A DNA stretch of 64,000 nucleotides. Origin: DASYRM01 sp036004405. GTDB taxonomy: Bacteria; Acidobacteriota; Vicinamibacteria; Vicinamibacterales; UBA2999. The DNA lies in contig DASYRM010000015.1 in the NCBI GenBank assembly GCA_036004405.1, positions 1 to 64,000 on the forward strand, written 5' to 3'. This document shows, piece after piece, positions 25,931 through 33,654 of the stretch. Position numbers and translations under genes: made by a program. Under the pieces are notes generated by a model. That model saw only the letters and a list, made by a program, of their open reading frames with translations, was not told where the DNA came from and made no database searches. Every line of letters begins with the position of its first letter. Position 1 is the stretch's first letter.

Positions 25931-27003
25931 AGACCCATCGCATTGCAGTGATTGCCGGCGACGGCATTGGCAAGGAAGTCATCCCGGCTGGCATCCAGGT
26001 ACTACAGGTGGCCGCCGAGCACGGCGGCTTCACGCTGGATTTCACCGACATTCGCTGGGGCTGCGACTACTACCTCGAAAAGGGGCGGATGCTGGACGCC
26101 GACTGGCGCGACCAGCTCCTGAAGTTCGACGCGATCTACCTTGGAGCGATTGGCGACCCGCGCGTGTCGGACGCGATCTCGGCTCGCGACCTGATCCTGC
26201 CGCTGCGCCAGCGGCTCGGGCAGTACGTGAACCTGCGGCCGATGCGGCTCATGCCCGGCATCAACTCCCCGCTCGCCAACCGCACCGCCGCCGACATCGA
26301 CATGATCTGCGTGCGCGAGAACTCCGAGGGCGAGTACTGCGGCATGGGCGGCCGCCTGCACGGCGGCACGCCGTACGAGCTGGCCGAGCAGACCGGCATC
26401 TTCACGCGCCAGGGCATCGAGCGCATCGCGCGCTACGCGTTCAAGCTGGCACAGACGCGCCCGCGCAAGATGCTGGCGAGCGCCACCAAGTCGAACGCGC
26501 TCCAGCATGCGATGGTGCTGTGGGACGAGGTCGTGGCCGACGTGGCCAGGGAATTTCCCGACGTCAAGCTCACCAAGTACCACGTGGACGCGCTGTGCGC
26601 GCGCATGGTGACCCACCCGCAGACTCTCGACGTGATCGTGGCCTCGAACCTGTTCGGCGACATCCTCACCGACATCGGCTCGGCCATCTCGGGCAGCCTG
26701 GGCGTCGGGCCCGGCGGCAACATCAATCCCGAGCGCACCACGCCGTCGATGTTCGAGCCGATCCACGGGTCGGCGCCCGACATCGCCGGTAAAGGCGTCG
26801 CCAACCCGATCGCGGCCATCTGGGCCGGCGCGATGATGGTGGGTCACCTCGGCGAGACGAAGGCCGAGGCGCGCATTCTGGCGGCGATCGAAGGCGTGCT
26901 GGCCGACGAGCGCGTGAAGACGCCGGACCTCGGCGGCAAGGCGACGACCGCCGACATGACGCGCGCGATCACGAACGCTCTCGGCGCCGGCCAGCCCGCG
27001 TAG
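25927..27003 (+). CDS. D-malate/tartrate dehydrogenase (decarboxylating)
   Basis: 358 aa. Isocitrate/isopropylmalate dehydrogenase family: AVIAGDGIGKEV, FLGAIGDPRVSD-type (YLGAIGDPRVSD), VRENSEGEYCGMGGR, KYHVDALCARMV, ASNLFGDILTDIGSAISGSLG and EPIHGSAPDIAGKGVANP. The YLGAIGDP and SEGEY segments and length fit the tartrate dehydrogenase/D-malate dehydrogenase (TTC) subgroup rather than LeuB. It uses NAD+ and Mn2+ to make pyruvate from D-malate. Coupled to the symporter by ATGA. Confidence 0.8.
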   Translation: MKTHRIAVIAGDGIGKEVIPAGIQVLQVAAEHGGFTLDFTDIRWGCDYYLEKGRMLDADWRDQLLKFDAIYLGAIGDPRVSDAISARDLILPLRQRLGQYVNLRPMRLMPGINSPLANRTAADIDMICVRENSEGEYCGMGGRLHGGTPYELAEQTGIFTRQGIERIARYAFKLAQTRPRKMLASATKSNALQHAMVLWDEVVADVAREFPDVKLTKYHVDALCARMVTHPQTLDVIVASNLFGDILTDIGSAISGSLGVGPGGNINPERTTPSMFEPIHGSAPDIAGKGVANPIAAIWAGAMMVGHLGETKAEARILAAIEGVLADERVKTPDLGGKATTADMTRAITNALGAGQPA

Positions 27004-27006
27004 ATG

Positions 27007-27125
27007 TAGGGGCCGCCTTCAGGCCAGTCGTGGGGGCCGCCTTCAGGCCAGTCGTGGGGGCCGCCTTCAGGCTAGTCGTGGGGGCCGCCTTCAGGCCAGT
27101 CGTGGGGGCCGCCTTCAGGCGGCCC
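27007..27125. repeat. Five 24-bp tandem copies of the family-1 half element
   Basis: GGGGGCCGCCTTCAGGCC(A/T)AGTCGT-type unit repeated with an exact 24-base period at about 27007, 27031, 27055, 27079 and 27103. Only the last copy completes the palindrome GGCCGCC-TTCA-GGCGGCC. It lies between the stop of the dehydrogenase (27003) and the stop of convergent msrP (27137). Confidence 0.85.
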
Positions 27126-27136
27126 GTTTGGATGCG

Positions 27137-28078
27137 TCAGTAATTCCGCCGCAGATCCATTCCCGCGTACAAGCTCGCCACCTGGTCGCCGTAGCCGTTG
27201 AACGGCACTGTCTTCGTCGTCTGGAACAACGACGGGAGCCGCGCTTCGACAGCCTGACTGTGTCTCTGATGCGGAACCGCCGGGTTGACGTTGGCGTAAA
27301 AGCCGTAGGCCTGGGACCAGGCGAGCTGCCACGATGAAACGGGTTGCTTTGCAAGGAAGCGGATCTTCACGATCGACTTGATCCCCTTGAAGCCGTACTT
27401 CCACGGGACGACGAGACGAAGCGGCGCACCGTTCTGATTGGGCAGCGTCTCGCCGTAGAGGCCCACGGCCAGAATGGTGAGCGGGTGCATGGCTTCATCC
27501 ATGCGCAGCCCCTCGACGTACGGCCACTCGAGCACGTCGGTCTCCTGCCCAGGCATCTGACGGCGGTCGAGCAACGTAGTGAACTCGACGAACGCAGCTT
27601 TCGAATTCGGCTCGCAACGCTTGATCAGTGAGGCGAGCCGAAATCCTACCCACGGGATCACCATCGACCAGCCTTCGACGCACCGGTGCCGGTAGATGCG
27701 GTCCTCGAGGGTCTGCCCCTTGAGCACGTCCTCGAGGTTGAGCGTGCCGGGCTTGGCGCACTCCCCTTCCACCGTGATGGTCCACGGGGCCTTCGGCTTG
27801 AATCCGCGCGCGTTGAGCGCCGGATCGCTCTTGCTGGTGCCGAACTCGTAGAAATTGTTGTAGGTGGTGAGATGTTCCCACGTGTTCGGCGTCTCGCTGC
27901 CACTGAGCGGGCTCTTCACCGTGGCCAGCTTGCGGCCGTGCACCGCGGGCTGCTGCGCGTCCAGACGGGGATCGACGATGACCGCCGCTCCTGCGGCGGC
28001 CAATGCCGACGCCATGAAGGCGCGGCGATTCAAGTACACGCGCTTGTCGGTGATCGCGGAGCTCGGGATTCTAGTCAC
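27137..28078 (-). CDS. msrP: Methionine-sulfoxide reductase catalytic subunit MsrP (YedY)
   Basis: 313 aa from GTG 28078, which matches the conserved N-terminus (RIPSSAITDKRVYLNRRAF) better than ATG 28096. Twin-arginine signal NRRAFMASALAAAGAAVIV, then a sulfite-oxidase/YedY molybdopterin domain: YRHRCVEGWSMVIPWVGF with Mo-ligand Cys133 and FVGFT-type substrate face, KYGFKGIKSIVKI at the end. Exported folded; repairs oxidised methionines in periplasmic proteins. The heme partner MsrQ is not in the window. The start overlaps the end of blaR1. Confidence 0.85.
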   Translation of the reverse strand: MTRIPSSAITDKRVYLNRRAFMASALAAAGAAVIVDPRLDAQQPAVHGRKLATVKSPLSGSETPNTWEHLTTYNNFYEFGTSKSDPALNARGFKPKAPWTITVEGECAKPGTLNLEDVLKGQTLEDRIYRHRCVEGWSMVIPWVGFRLASLIKRCEPNSKAAFVEFTTLLDRRQMPGQETDVLEWPYVEGLRMDEAMHPLTILAVGLYGETLPNQNGAPLRLVVPWKYGFKGIKSIVKIRFLAKQPVSSWQLAWSQAYGFYANVNPAVPHQRHSQAVEARLPSLFQTTKTVPFNGYGDQVASLYAGMDLRRNY

Positions 28079-29756
28079 GGAAGCGCACCTCGGCATTCAT
28101 TCGGACTCTTACCGGCACGCCGTTCTTCATCGCGGGACTGAAACGCCACTGCTCGAAGTGGCGCACGGCGCTCTCGTCGGCCTCGGGCGTCAGCGACCGC
28201 AGGATTCTGACAATCCGTGGCGAACCGTCCTGCTGCAGCACGACGTCGAGCACTACCGAGCCGTTGGCGTGGGCGGCTCGGAGAGGGACGCTCGACGTGC
28301 GCACGACGCGCGGGGGCGTGACGCCAGGGCCCACGAGCGTGGCCATGTCGTTGGCGATCAGCTCGTTGATTCCCTCGCTGCGAAGGCTGAACTCGATGTC
28401 GACTTCGGCGTCCATGGCCGCCGGTGTACCGTTGCGCCGCCCGGGACGGAAGCGCCATTGACGGAGCGCGACCAGCGCGTTCTGGTCGAGCCCGCCGCCC
28501 AGGCCGTTCACGATCCGCGCATCGGCCACGGAGCCGCGCTCGTCGACACGGAACGCGATCGTCACGACGCCTTCGATACCTCGGCGGCGCGCTTCGTCGC
28601 TGTACAGCGGCGGCGTGGTGTACTCCTCGATCACCGGCGGCGACGCCGCATCCTCTCGCGCCACGCCGGCCGCCTCGCCGGAGCGACTGGCGCGAACCGT
28701 CGGCGTTGCCGGTGCCAGCCCGGACGTCGGCGACGCGTGGACCGCGGGTGGAAGCGCCACCGCGCGAACCTCCACGTCCAGCGCCTCGCCACCAGTCATC
28801 GCCGCCAGCGGCAGCACGAAGAGCGCACTGGCCGCCGCGGTCACGACCGCGATGCGGCTCGACACGCGCGCGCGGTTCGCGCCCGGCAGCAGGAGCGCGG
28901 CGATGCGGCGCTCGAGGTGCTTCGCCCGGGCCATCGCCACGGCAGGCGCGCGCGACGACACGTCCGGACGACAGGCGCGCACGATCTCCACCATGTCCGC
29001 GGCGTACTGGCTGGCCTCGAGCCCAACGCCAACCACCTCGTCGTCGGCGGCCAGTTCGGTTTCACGACCGAGCGCGCGCTCGGCGGTCCAGAACAACGGG
29101 TGGAACCAGTACACGGCACAAACCAGCTGCGCCACCAGGTGCACCAGCCAGTCGGCCCGCGCGATGTGAGCGAGCTCGTGGGTCAGAACGGCGCGAACCC
29201 GGTCGGCGGGCCAATCGAGCGCCGCCGCGGGCAGCAGCACGCGCGGGCGACGAATGCCCCAGGTCATCGGCATGACGGCGCGCCGGCTCAGGAACAGAAC
29301 GGGCGTGCGCGAAACGTGAAGCTGCGAGGCGCAGGCCCGACACACCTCCTGGCATCGCCGATCGTCCAGCGGTCTGGCGTCGCGTGCGAGGTGAACGAGT
29401 CTCGCCGCGTCGCGGGCCAGCAGAAGCAGCGCCACAGCGGTCCCAGTCATCCACAGCGCCATCAGCCATCGGCCGGCGTCCCAGACAGTTGTTTCGATGC
29501 CGGTCGTTCTGACGATCACGTCGGCGCCCGGCACCGAAGTCCAGGGTCTCAAGGCGGCAAGCGAGGATGGCCACGCGTCGCCGAGGCGGGCCGCCCACTC
29601 CGGCTGCCATGCGGGAACCAGAAGAGCCAGAAGCGGCAGCATGCCAGCCATCGCCAGACTGGCTGCCCAGAGCAGATGCCGCTCGGCCGCGGATCGCCAC
29701 CGCAACCGGGGAATGATCGCGTGCGCGAGCAGCAGGACGACGGTGGCGCTAATCAC
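28071..29756 (-). CDS. BlaR1/MecR1-type M56 peptidase with two TonB-C domains
   Basis: 561 aa. N-terminal membrane segments, then the M56 zinc-peptidase core RAVLTHELAHIARADW (His193, Glu194, His197) and RETELAADD. After a further membrane segment near 280-300 come a low-complexity linker and two energy-transducer (TonB C-terminal) domains: one around 360-420 (YSDEARRRGIEGVVTIAFRV) and one around 490-558 (DVVLQQDGSPRIV, QWRFSPAMKNG). No penicillin-binding sensor domain. So the sensor is probably a periplasmic TonB-like beta-domain. Stop overlaps msrP; start overlaps blaI (ATGA). Confidence 0.82.
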   Translation of the reverse strand: MISATVVLLLAHAIIPRLRWRSAAERHLLWAASLAMAGMLPLLALLVPAWQPEWAARLGDAWPSSLAALRPWTSVPGADVIVRTTGIETTVWDAGRWLMALWMTGTAVALLLLARDAARLVHLARDARPLDDRRCQEVCRACASQLHVSRTPVLFLSRRAVMPMTWGIRRPRVLLPAAALDWPADRVRAVLTHELAHIARADWLVHLVAQLVCAVYWFHPLFWTAERALGRETELAADDEVVGVGLEASQYAADMVEIVRACRPDVSSRAPAVAMARAKHLERRIAALLLPGANRARVSSRIAVVTAAASALFVLPLAAMTGGEALDVEVRAVALPPAVHASPTSGLAPATPTVRASRSGEAAGVAREDAASPPVIEEYTTPPLYSDEARRRGIEGVVTIAFRVDERGSVADARIVNGLGGGLDQNALVALRQWRFRPGRRNGTPAAMDAEVDIEFSLRSEGINELIANDMATLVGPGVTPPRVVRTSSVPLRAAHANGSVVLDVVLQQDGSPRIVRILRSLTPEADESAVRHFEQWRFSPAMKNGVPVRVRMNAEVRFRD

Positions 29757-30142
29757 CGGCGCTTCCCTTCCCGCCTGGCACGCTCGATGAGCTGCGCGAT
29801 GCGTGCAAGCGTCTCGTCCGAGAGCCCGTCGCCGTCGCGACCGACCAGCGCCTCCACGACCTTTTCCGGCGATCCCTCGAAGAAGGTCTCGAGCAGGTGC
29901 TTCACGGCGGAGCGCCGTACCTTCTGCGGCGATTCCGCTGGCAGGTAGACGTAGCGAAGTTGCTCCTCCTCGTGCCTCAGGTGCCCCTTCTCCTCGAGCA
30001 CGCGGAGCTGCGCCCGCACCGTCGAGTACGACGGGTGGCCGGACAACGCGGTCATGACGTCGCTGACAGAGGCGCGGCCGAGTCGATGGACGATGTCCAG
30101 GATCTCGCGCTCGCGCCGGCTTGGGGCCGCCGGCTTCGGCAT
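29753..30142 (-). CDS. blaI: BlaI/MecI-family repressor
   Basis: 129 aa winged-helix repressor: PSRREREILDIVHRLGRASVSDVM, then HPSYSTVRAQLRVLEEKGHLRHE (recognition helix and wing) and a C-terminal dimerisation helix with TFFEGSPEKVVEALV. In this family the M56 peptidase cleaves the repressor on signal. A perfect palindrome of the expected type overlaps the promoter 10 bases before the start (30152-30170), so it is probably autoregulated. Translationally coupled to blaR1. Confidence 0.9.
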   Translation of the reverse strand: MPKPAAPSRREREILDIVHRLGRASVSDVMTALSGHPSYSTVRAQLRVLEEKGHLRHEEEQLRYVYLPAESPQKVRRSAVKHLLETFFEGSPEKVVEALVGRDGDGLSDETLARIAQLIERARREGKRR

Positions 30143-30151
30143 TGACTAAAA

Positions 30152-30170
30152 TTCTAGCACATTGCTAGAA
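30152..30170. promoter_or_regulatory. BlaI operator over the blaI promoter
   Basis: TTCTAGCA-CAT-TGCTAGAA: 8-bp perfect inverted arms with a 3-bp centre, 10-28 bases before the blaI start. On the minus strand TAGAAT within it can serve as the -10 with TTGCGT 18 bases upstream as -35, so bound BlaI would block RNA polymerase. BlaI operators are typically such dyads. Confidence 0.75.
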
Positions 30171-30182
30171 CTATACGCAAGC

Positions 30183-31124
30183 CTAGTCGACCGTCGGCAG
30201 CTCCGCGCTCTCGACCACGAGCACTTCGCTCGGCCCGCGCTTCGAATCGAGCTTCAGTCCGAGGTCTTCCTGCACCGTCGTCATCAGCGCCGGCCCTTCC
30301 GGCAGGTTCGGCGGCAGCGGCAGCGTGACGCCGAGCTCCTGATACAGCGCCGCCAGCGATTGCAGGCTGATACTGAGCTCGAAATCGTGCGGTCCCGTCA
30401 GGCCGGTCCTGTCGATGACCGGCCGCCCGCTCAACTGCGTGAGCAGCGTCACCAGCAGCTCCATTGACTGACCCGTGGCCTTGAACCCCAGCGCGAGATT
30501 GTCGGGCGTCGGCGGAATCTGGGTGATGGAGCAGGGCTTGTTCTCACCCGGCTTGCCGAGCAACGACTGCAGGGCGCCCACACCGCCCTTGGCGATGGCC
30601 TCCAGCATCTTCTGCTGCTGCTCCTTGAAGTCCGGGCACGTGTCGGAGGACGCCTTCATCTTGGGGCCAAACTTCTTGTCGCCGCGCGCGAGCACGAGCT
30701 CGTAGATCGGCACCTCGCGCGTCTCGATGTGGGCCTTCAGCTTGAATCGATCCGCCAGCAGGCCTTGCAGCATCACCCGCATCTGGTCGAGCGTAGCGGT
30801 GCCAGCCTCGGCCTTTGCGGTGATGTCGTACTTGTTCGAGTTCCACCACGGCAATCCGCCGACGATTTGAAAGGGCTGCCGGTTGTAGGCGGTCATCACC
30901 AGCATCCGGAGCGTGACGTTCTGCGCCGTGAGGCGACCGAGCGCGGGCAGCACCATCGGCGTCGCGCCCAGCGGGCCGGTCGGATTCGGGTTACTCGGTT
31001 TCACCGAGGCGACTTCGAAGTTCTGTGCGGGAGCTTGGGGTGGCGGAGGCGGAGCCTGCGCGAGCAATGCGACGCCGGTGGCGGCGAGAACGAGCGTTGC
31101 CGTGGCGAGCGCGGGGAATCTCAT
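30183..31124 (-). CDS. TIGR03435 family secreted protein
   Basis: 313 aa. Signal peptide (ALATATLVLAATGVALLAQ), then the family's hallmark start FEVASVKPSNPNP and a conserved pattern LTAQNVTLRMLVMTAY, GLPWWNSNKYDITAKAE, MLQGLLADRFKLKAHIETREVPIYELV, and a C-terminal LGLKLDSKRGPSEVLVVESAELP. TIGR03435 proteins are abundant in Acidobacteriota and lie commonly beside BlaI/M56 genes; function unknown, probably periplasmic. It lies directly upstream of blaI on the same strand with the operator in between, so it may be part of that regulon. Confidence 0.85.
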   Translation of the reverse strand: MRFPALATATLVLAATGVALLAQAPPPPPQAPAQNFEVASVKPSNPNPTGPLGATPMVLPALGRLTAQNVTLRMLVMTAYNRQPFQIVGGLPWWNSNKYDITAKAEAGTATLDQMRVMLQGLLADRFKLKAHIETREVPIYELVLARGDKKFGPKMKASSDTCPDFKEQQQKMLEAIAKGGVGALQSLLGKPGENKPCSITQIPPTPDNLALGFKATGQSMELLVTLLTQLSGRPVIDRTGLTGPHDFELSISLQSLAALYQELGVTLPLPPNLPEGPALMTTVQEDLGLKLDSKRGPSEVLVVESAELPTVD

Positions 31125-31157
31125 TGGATCTGTCCTTTCACGACCAGGAAGGCGATT

Positions 31158-31991
31158 CTACGGCGGGAAGCCGATCGACAGCTTTACCGCCACGTATTCC
31201 GGGTGGACGCTGCCGTCGGCGGCGCGGATGATGAGCGGCGGCTCCACCCACGTCTGAGCCCGCATCCGCTCTGGCAGATCGCCGGCGCGCACCATCGCGA
31301 ACAACGTCACGAGCGGCGGCTCCCCTTCTCTGAACACGATTGGACGCCGTCGCACGATGGTGAGTTCCGCGCGGCGCGCCGCCGACTCCACGCGCTCGCG
31401 CTGCTCCTCCGGAAACACGCACGCGAACAGGCCGCCGGCCGCCAGATGCGCCGACGCCACGACGCAGTAGTCATGGATGTCGCCGCGCAGCTCGAACCGG
31501 CAGGCCACTTTCTGCGGATGGTCGCCCTCGATGCCGGTGCCCAACGGGAAGTACGGCGGGCTGCCGAGCACGAGCTCGAACCGCTCGTCCGCGCCGAGCG
31601 CCTCGAGCGAGCGGAAGTCGGCGTGGCGGATCTCGTAGCGCGCCTCGAGGCCGTTATACGCTGCCGACTTGCGCGCCAGGCGAACGCTCTCGTTCTGCGC
31701 CTCGACCGCGACGACGTGTGCGCCTTGCAGCCGCCACGCCGCGATCATCCCGACCGAGCCGATACCCGACCCCAGATCGAGCACGCGCGCCGCCGACGGC
31801 GACCAGGCCGTGCCGTACCACGCGGTCAGCACGTCGTCGGTCGAGAAACGATGACCCGCTTTGAGCTGGAAGATGCGGAAGTGGCCGCTCAGCGCGTCGA
31901 GCGTTTCGTCATCCGGCACGTCTGGCGGGTGGTGTGCGCCCGGCGGCACCGGCCCCGGCTTGGCCCACTGCTTGAAGAACGGATCGATCAC
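31158..31991 (-). CDS. TrmN6-like SAM-dependent methyltransferase
   Basis: 277 aa from GTG 31991 (overlaps the stop of the M50 gene, GTGA). Class I methyltransferase: VLDLGSGIGSVGM (SAM motif near 71-81), VVAVEAQNESVRLARKS (acidic-loop strand), and ELVLGSPPYFPLG. The position of the catalytic (N/D)PPY reads SPPY (144-147). Closest in layout to tRNA1(Val) A37 N6-methyltransferases (YfiC/TrmN6). The Asn-to-Ser change in the adenine-binding loop is unusual and may alter target or activity. N-terminal ~35 residues are Pro-rich. Confidence 0.72.
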   Translation of the reverse strand: MIDPFFKQWAKPGPVPPGAHHPPDVPDDETLDALSGHFRIFQLKAGHRFSTDDVLTAWYGTAWSPSAARVLDLGSGIGSVGMIAAWRLQGAHVVAVEAQNESVRLARKSAAYNGLEARYEIRHADFRSLEALGADERFELVLGSPPYFPLGTGIEGDHPQKVACRFELRGDIHDYCVVASAHLAAGGLFACVFPEEQRERVESAARRAELTIVRRRPIVFREGEPPLVTLFAMVRAGDLPERMRAQTWVEPPLIIRAADGSVHPEYVAVKLSIGFPP

Positions 31992-32689
31992 TCGTAAGCA
32001 GAACCCGGGTGCACCAGCCTCAGCACGGTGGTGAAGATCGGATCGGTGAGGTACGGGAACACACGCCAGGCGACCAGAAGGCCGATGAACGAGAAGCTGC
32101 CGTTTCTCTGCAGATCCCGCAGCTTCCGGCCCAGGTCTTCGGGCAGGAAGATGCTGAACACCGAGCCGCCGTCGAGCGGCGGCAGCGGCAGCAGGTTGAA
32201 CGTACCGAGGATGACGTTGAGCATCAGGAACACGGAGAGAATGGTGGCGCTGAAGTTGGCGTCGCCGGCGGTGGCCGACACCACCACGCGGCTGAAGTTG
32301 GCGCTCGCCGGCGCGGCGAAGATGCCCGCCATCAGCCCCAGCTTGATCAGCACGAAGGCGATCGCCGCGATGATGAAGTTGCCGGCCGGACCCGCCGCGG
32401 CCATGAGCGCCGCGCGCTTCGGATGCCGTTCCGCCCACACCGGGTCGTAGGGTGCGCTCGCCCAGCCCATCGCCCAGCCCTGCGTGAGCGAGGTCAGGAG
32501 CGGCACGACGAGCATCCCGATCGGTTCGCGCCGGATGTGTGGAATCGGCGACAGCGATACCTGTCCGCCGTGATACGCCGTGGAATCGCCGCCCTTCCAC
32601 GCGACCAGCGCGTGCATCGCTTCGTGGACCGTGGTGGAGAAGAGAAACGCGACGAACCAGATGAAGCCCGTTGCAATCGCCGGATCCAT
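31988..32689 (-). CDS. Site-2-protease-like M50 membrane peptidase
   Basis: 233 aa. HEAMH at 22-26 in a membrane segment and NLLPLPPLDGG near the C-terminus (the LDG motif with the third metal ligand Asp) are the two M50B motifs; about five to six hydrophobic segments. Lacks PDZ domains, as in the small Rv2625c/sporulation-factor-like group. Proteolyses membrane-bound substrates inside the bilayer. Coupled to the methyltransferase by GTGA. Confidence 0.82.
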   Translation of the reverse strand: MDPAIATGFIWFVAFLFSTTVHEAMHALVAWKGGDSTAYHGGQVSLSPIPHIRREPIGMLVVPLLTSLTQGWAMGWASAPYDPVWAERHPKRAALMAAAGPAGNFIIAAIAFVLIKLGLMAGIFAAPASANFSRVVVSATAGDANFSATILSVFLMLNVILGTFNLLPLPPLDGGSVFSIFLPEDLGRKLRDLQRNGSFSFIGLLVAWRVFPYLTDPIFTTVLRLVHPGSAYE

Positions 32690-32718
32690 GTCCTCTTAGC
32701 TTACCTGCCCCACCCGCC

Positions 32719-33654
32719 CTACCCGCCCTCGTGCGGCTCCGAGGGAGGAGAGGTTCTTTGCAGGCGACCGAGGAGCCGTTCGGTGAGCGTGCGTTGCTCC
32801 GGCGAGAACTGCGCGACGGCCGCCCGCACGTAGGGCCCGAGCTGGCGGCTGGCGTACTCCGCGTACCCGGTCTGTCGTACCTGGTCGAGCGTCTGCCGGT
32901 AGTGATCCAGCAGCGCGCCGCCGAACACCCGTCCGGTCCGGCCGGCACCGGCGAGCGCCGAGGCCGAAAGCCAGCGGAGCCCCTCGGGCAGCGACCGGAT
33001 TGCCGAGAGCGCCAGCGCCGACGAGGTCTCGAACACCGAGCGGTTCTGGGCCTCCGCCTCGGCGCGCAGCCGATCCCACAGGGCGGTCACCATTTCCGGA
33101 GACGGAAGCGACGCCGGCTGCAGCTTGCGGGCCTCGTCGCGGATGGCGTTCCACTCGGCCCGCAGCGAGGCCACGTCGAGCGGCAGCGTGTTGATCGCCG
33201 AGGCCATACGGGATGACGTCCGCTCCAGCCCGTCGAGCATCTGGTCCATCGATTCGAACCTGGTCTCCTGATCGAGCAGCCCCTGTCGCTTCAGCTCGTC
33301 GGCCAGCTGCGGAATGAGATGCCGCCCAAGTCCGCACAGGTCGGCCAACGCCGCGAGCACCCACACCGGCGAGGCGCGGAATGCCACCACGCCCAGCAGT
33401 TCGACGGCGTTCCCAGCGGCGCGCCGCGCCAGGAAATCCTCGGGCAGGCTGCCCTCTGCCGGATATGCACCCTCGGCGCCGCCGACCTGCTCGATGAAGA
33501 AGCGCAGGGTGGTGTCGACCAGGTTGCGATAGAGCTGTCCCTGCCGGACGCTGTCGGGCAGCACCAGGTCGCTGACTTCGCGCACCAGACCCGCGCTCAA
33601 CCCGACCGCCGACCGCACGAGGCGCTCGGGCAGGGTGACCAGGTAGTTCGTCAT
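32719..33654 (-). CDS. Unknown conserved-looking protein
   Basis: 311 aa from ATG 33654, which overlaps the permease stop (ATGA). Mostly helical (long amphipathic segments such as PERLVRSAVGLSAGLVREVSDLV and SAINTLPLDVASLRAEWNAIRDEARKLQ), with Pro-rich PPSEPHEGG tail and no signal peptide or clear membrane span. No family recognised. Coupling to the downstream permease suggests an accessory or membrane-peripheral role for the same transporter, but that is inference. Confidence 0.55.
   Translation of the reverse strand: MTNYLVTLPERLVRSAVGLSAGLVREVSDLVLPDSVRQGQLYRNLVDTTLRFFIEQVGGAEGAYPAEGSLPEDFLARRAAGNAVELLGVVAFRASPVWVLAALADLCGLGRHLIPQLADELKRQGLLDQETRFESMDQMLDGLERTSSRMASAINTLPLDVASLRAEWNAIRDEARKLQPASLPSPEMVTALWDRLRAEAEAQNRSVFETSSALALSAIRSLPEGLRWLSASALAGAGRTGRVFGGALLDHYRQTLDQVRQTGYAEYASRQLGPYVRAAVAQFSPEQRTLTERLLGRLQRTSPPSEPHEGG

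Noticed and set aside
27007..27125. A CRISPR-like array
   Set aside because: The 24-base copies are contiguous with no unique spacers between them, and no cas gene is present.
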